Positions 6,485 to 7,585 of a DNA stretch of 7,585 bases are shown here, one piece after another. The stretch is from Patescibacteria group bacterium. Lineage in GTDB: Bacteria > Patescibacteriota > Saccharimonadia > Saccharimonadales > CAIOMD01. The stretch covers positions 1 through 7,585 of the forward strand of contig JAUPVN010000100.1 of the NCBI GenBank assembly GCA_030917025.1, in the 5' to 3' direction. The translations under genes were made by a program, and so were the position numbers. How positions within the stretch are numbered: the first letter of the stretch is position 1; every line of letters starts with the position of its first letter. The notes under the pieces are model-generated. The model was not told the DNA's origin, ran no database searches, and was given only the letters and a program-made list of their open reading frames with translations.

Positions 6485-6513
6485 ATTATAGCATAAACGT
6501 TATTAATTGTAAT
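6485..6513 (-). promoter_or_regulatory. Extended -10 promoter of the Nramp-family gene
   Basis: The minus strand carries a perfect TATAAT (6485-6490) preceded by TGC (6491-6493), an ideal extended -10. ATTACA (6508-6513; 4 of 6) sits 17 bp further upstream. Transcription would start near 6478, about 16 bases before the ATG. Confidence 0.6.
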
Positions 6514-6522
6514 TTATACAAT
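6506..6522. promoter_or_regulatory. Palindrome overlapping the Nramp -35 (possible operator)
   Basis: ATTGTA and TACAAT form perfect six-base arms around a five-base centre (ATTTA). The left arm covers most of the -35 hexamer, where a repressor could block RNA polymerase. As an alternative, the hairpin could be a weak terminator for cysS, whose stop lies just upstream on the minus strand. The sequence does not match the MntR or Fur box consensus that I know. Confidence 0.3.
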
Positions 6523-6554
6523 AATTACTGTTTAAATTTATAAATCTTTTAGTA

Positions 6555-7585
6555 CTAATTGGCGCGGTACCAGATTTGGCCAATTTTGGTGTCTTTAACT
6601 TCTATGCCCTGTTCTAATAATAGGTTGCGTAAGTTGTCTGATTCTTGCCAATCATTATTATCACGAGCATTTTTTCTTTTAGCTAAAATTTGTTTTTGAT
6701 CATTATTGATGTCTTTAGATAGTACTTCTAAACCAAGTGAGCTTTGTATGTGTTCTAAAAACTTTGTAAAATCATTTACTGTTTGTTCTGTTACGCCGTT
6801 TACTTCTGCATAATTTAGGGATTTTTCTGCTTCTACTAAAGCTGTTGGTGTATCTAAATCGTTACTTAAAGCATTAGTTATTTTTGTAATAGCATTAATA
6901 TATTGGCCATTGTAGTCTAAATTACTTACTGTAATCTGCCACCTTAGGCATGCAATATTGGCCCAATTAGCTAATCTGTTTTTTGCAGATTGTAAATTAT
7001 CCCAAGAAAAGTTAGATTCTGTGCGGTAATGGCTCTGTAGTAGTAACATTCTAAAATCGTTTGCGCTATAACCTTTATTATAAATATCGTTTAAGGTATA
7101 GCCATTATTTAAACTTTTACTTATTTTTGTGCCATTGCTTAACATATGATTGTTGTGAAGCCAATAATTTGCAAACGGGGCATCGTTAGCGCATTCGCTC
7201 TGAGCTATTTCGTTAGTATGGTGAACGGCTATATGGTCTATCCCCCCAGCGTGAATATCTATTGTGGGGCCTAGTTTTGCTAACGCCATTGCAGAACATT
7301 CTAAATGCCAGCCGGGGAAACCGACCCCCCAAGGGCTTTGCCACTGCATATCTCGTTTTTCATCTTTTGGGCTAAATTTCCAAAGTGCAAAATCGCTAGG
7401 GTTAAGCTTTTGTACGTTATATTCTACGCGGGCGCCCTTTTTAATAGCATCTAAGTCTAAATGAGCAAAATCTGCATATCGGCTAAATTTGCTTGTATCA
7501 AAATATACACCGTCATCTATAACGTATGTGTAGCCTTTTTGTTCTAGCACGGTAACTAAGGTAATTTGCTCTTCTATAAAATCTG
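6555..7585 (-). CDS. cysS: Cysteinyl-tRNA synthetase, N-terminus outside the window
   Basis: This class I aminoacyl-tRNA synthetase charges tRNA-Cys in the cytoplasm. The frame is open to the window edge (codons from 7583), and upstream codons continue the enzyme, so the GTG at 7548-7550 is an internal valine and not a start. The HIGH motif and first zinc Cys lie beyond the window. Visible blocks are GWHLECSAM (zinc-ligand Cys), GGIDHIAVHHTNEIAQSE (zinc-ligand His and Glu, in place of the PHHENE of E. coli), and the KMSKS loop as KISKS (7113-7127). The C-terminus has the usual ILAKRKNAR...WQESDNLR...DTKIGQIW pattern of the anticodon-binding end. KISKS followed by LNN is a mild deviation from KMSKSLGN. 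The stop is TAG. Identity is secure. Confidence 0.95.
   Translation of the reverse strand, partial: DFIEEQITLVTVLEQKGYTYVIDDGVYFDTSKFSRYADFAHLDLDAIKKGARVEYNVQKLNPSDFALWKFSPKDEKRDMQWQSPWGVGFPGWHLECSAMALAKLGPTIDIHAGGIDHIAVHHTNEIAQSECANDAPFANYWLHNNHMLSNGTKISKSLNNGYTLNDIYNKGYSANDFRMLLLQSHYRTESNFSWDNLQSAKNRLANWANIACLRWQITVSNLDYNGQYINAITKITNALSNDLDTPTALVEAEKSLNYAEVNGVTEQTVNDFTKFLEHIQSSLGLEVLSKDINNDQKQILAKRKNARDNNDWQESDNLRNLLLEQGIEVKDTKIGQIWYRAN

Noticed and set aside
7264..7464. Plus-strand ORF of 66 codons
   Set aside because: It is antisense to conserved CysRS catalytic blocks; a shadow.
7548..7550. GTG as start of the CysRS gene
   Set aside because: The frame continues upstream with CysRS-like residues to the window edge, and a start here would remove the HIGH motif.

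Overview
The window is AT-rich, gene-dense bacterial DNA with standard-code genes: no in-frame TGA is needed in any long ORF. The gene content fits a small-genome member of the Patescibacteria/CPR, most likely a Saccharibacteria (TM7)-like organism. The pointers are the CysRS with a VHHTNE-type zinc-site motif, a membrane-anchored L,D-transpeptidase with VanW/PG_binding_4-like repeats, a tiny membrane protein starting KRGFSP, and very short intergenic gaps. This placement is inferred from protein style alone and is tentative.

Layout. (1) Positions 1-346, plus strand: the 3' end of a GH37-type trehalase, cut by the window edge. (2) 353-2095, minus: a 580-residue membrane-anchored YkuD L,D-transpeptidase, convergent with the trehalase across only 6 bp. 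(3) 2211-3933, minus: a DrrAB-like ABC-2 exporter, with ATPase and permease overlapping by 8 bp. (4) 3934-4090: a divergent promoter region. (5) 4091-5076, plus: a translationally coupled pair, made of a secreted coiled-coil protein with an 11-residue repeat and a small single-span membrane protein. (6) 5077-5097: a convergent gap holding an A/T-only stem-loop. (7) 5098-6462, minus: an Nramp-fold metal-ion transporter of a non-canonical subclade, with a good extended -10 promoter and a palindrome over its -35. (8) 6555-7585, minus: cysteinyl-tRNA synthetase, lacking its N-terminus at the window edge.

How they fit together. Several products act at the cell envelope: peptidoglycan cross-linking, export, a secreted helical protein with a membrane partner, and metal uptake. 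CysRS is housekeeping and trehalase is carbohydrate metabolism. No mobile element, tRNA, rRNA, CRISPR array or integration site was seen, and no stretch over 300 bp lacks a gene. The least explained part is the 4091-5076 pair. The most checkable oddities are the trehalase and Nramp active-site substitutions.
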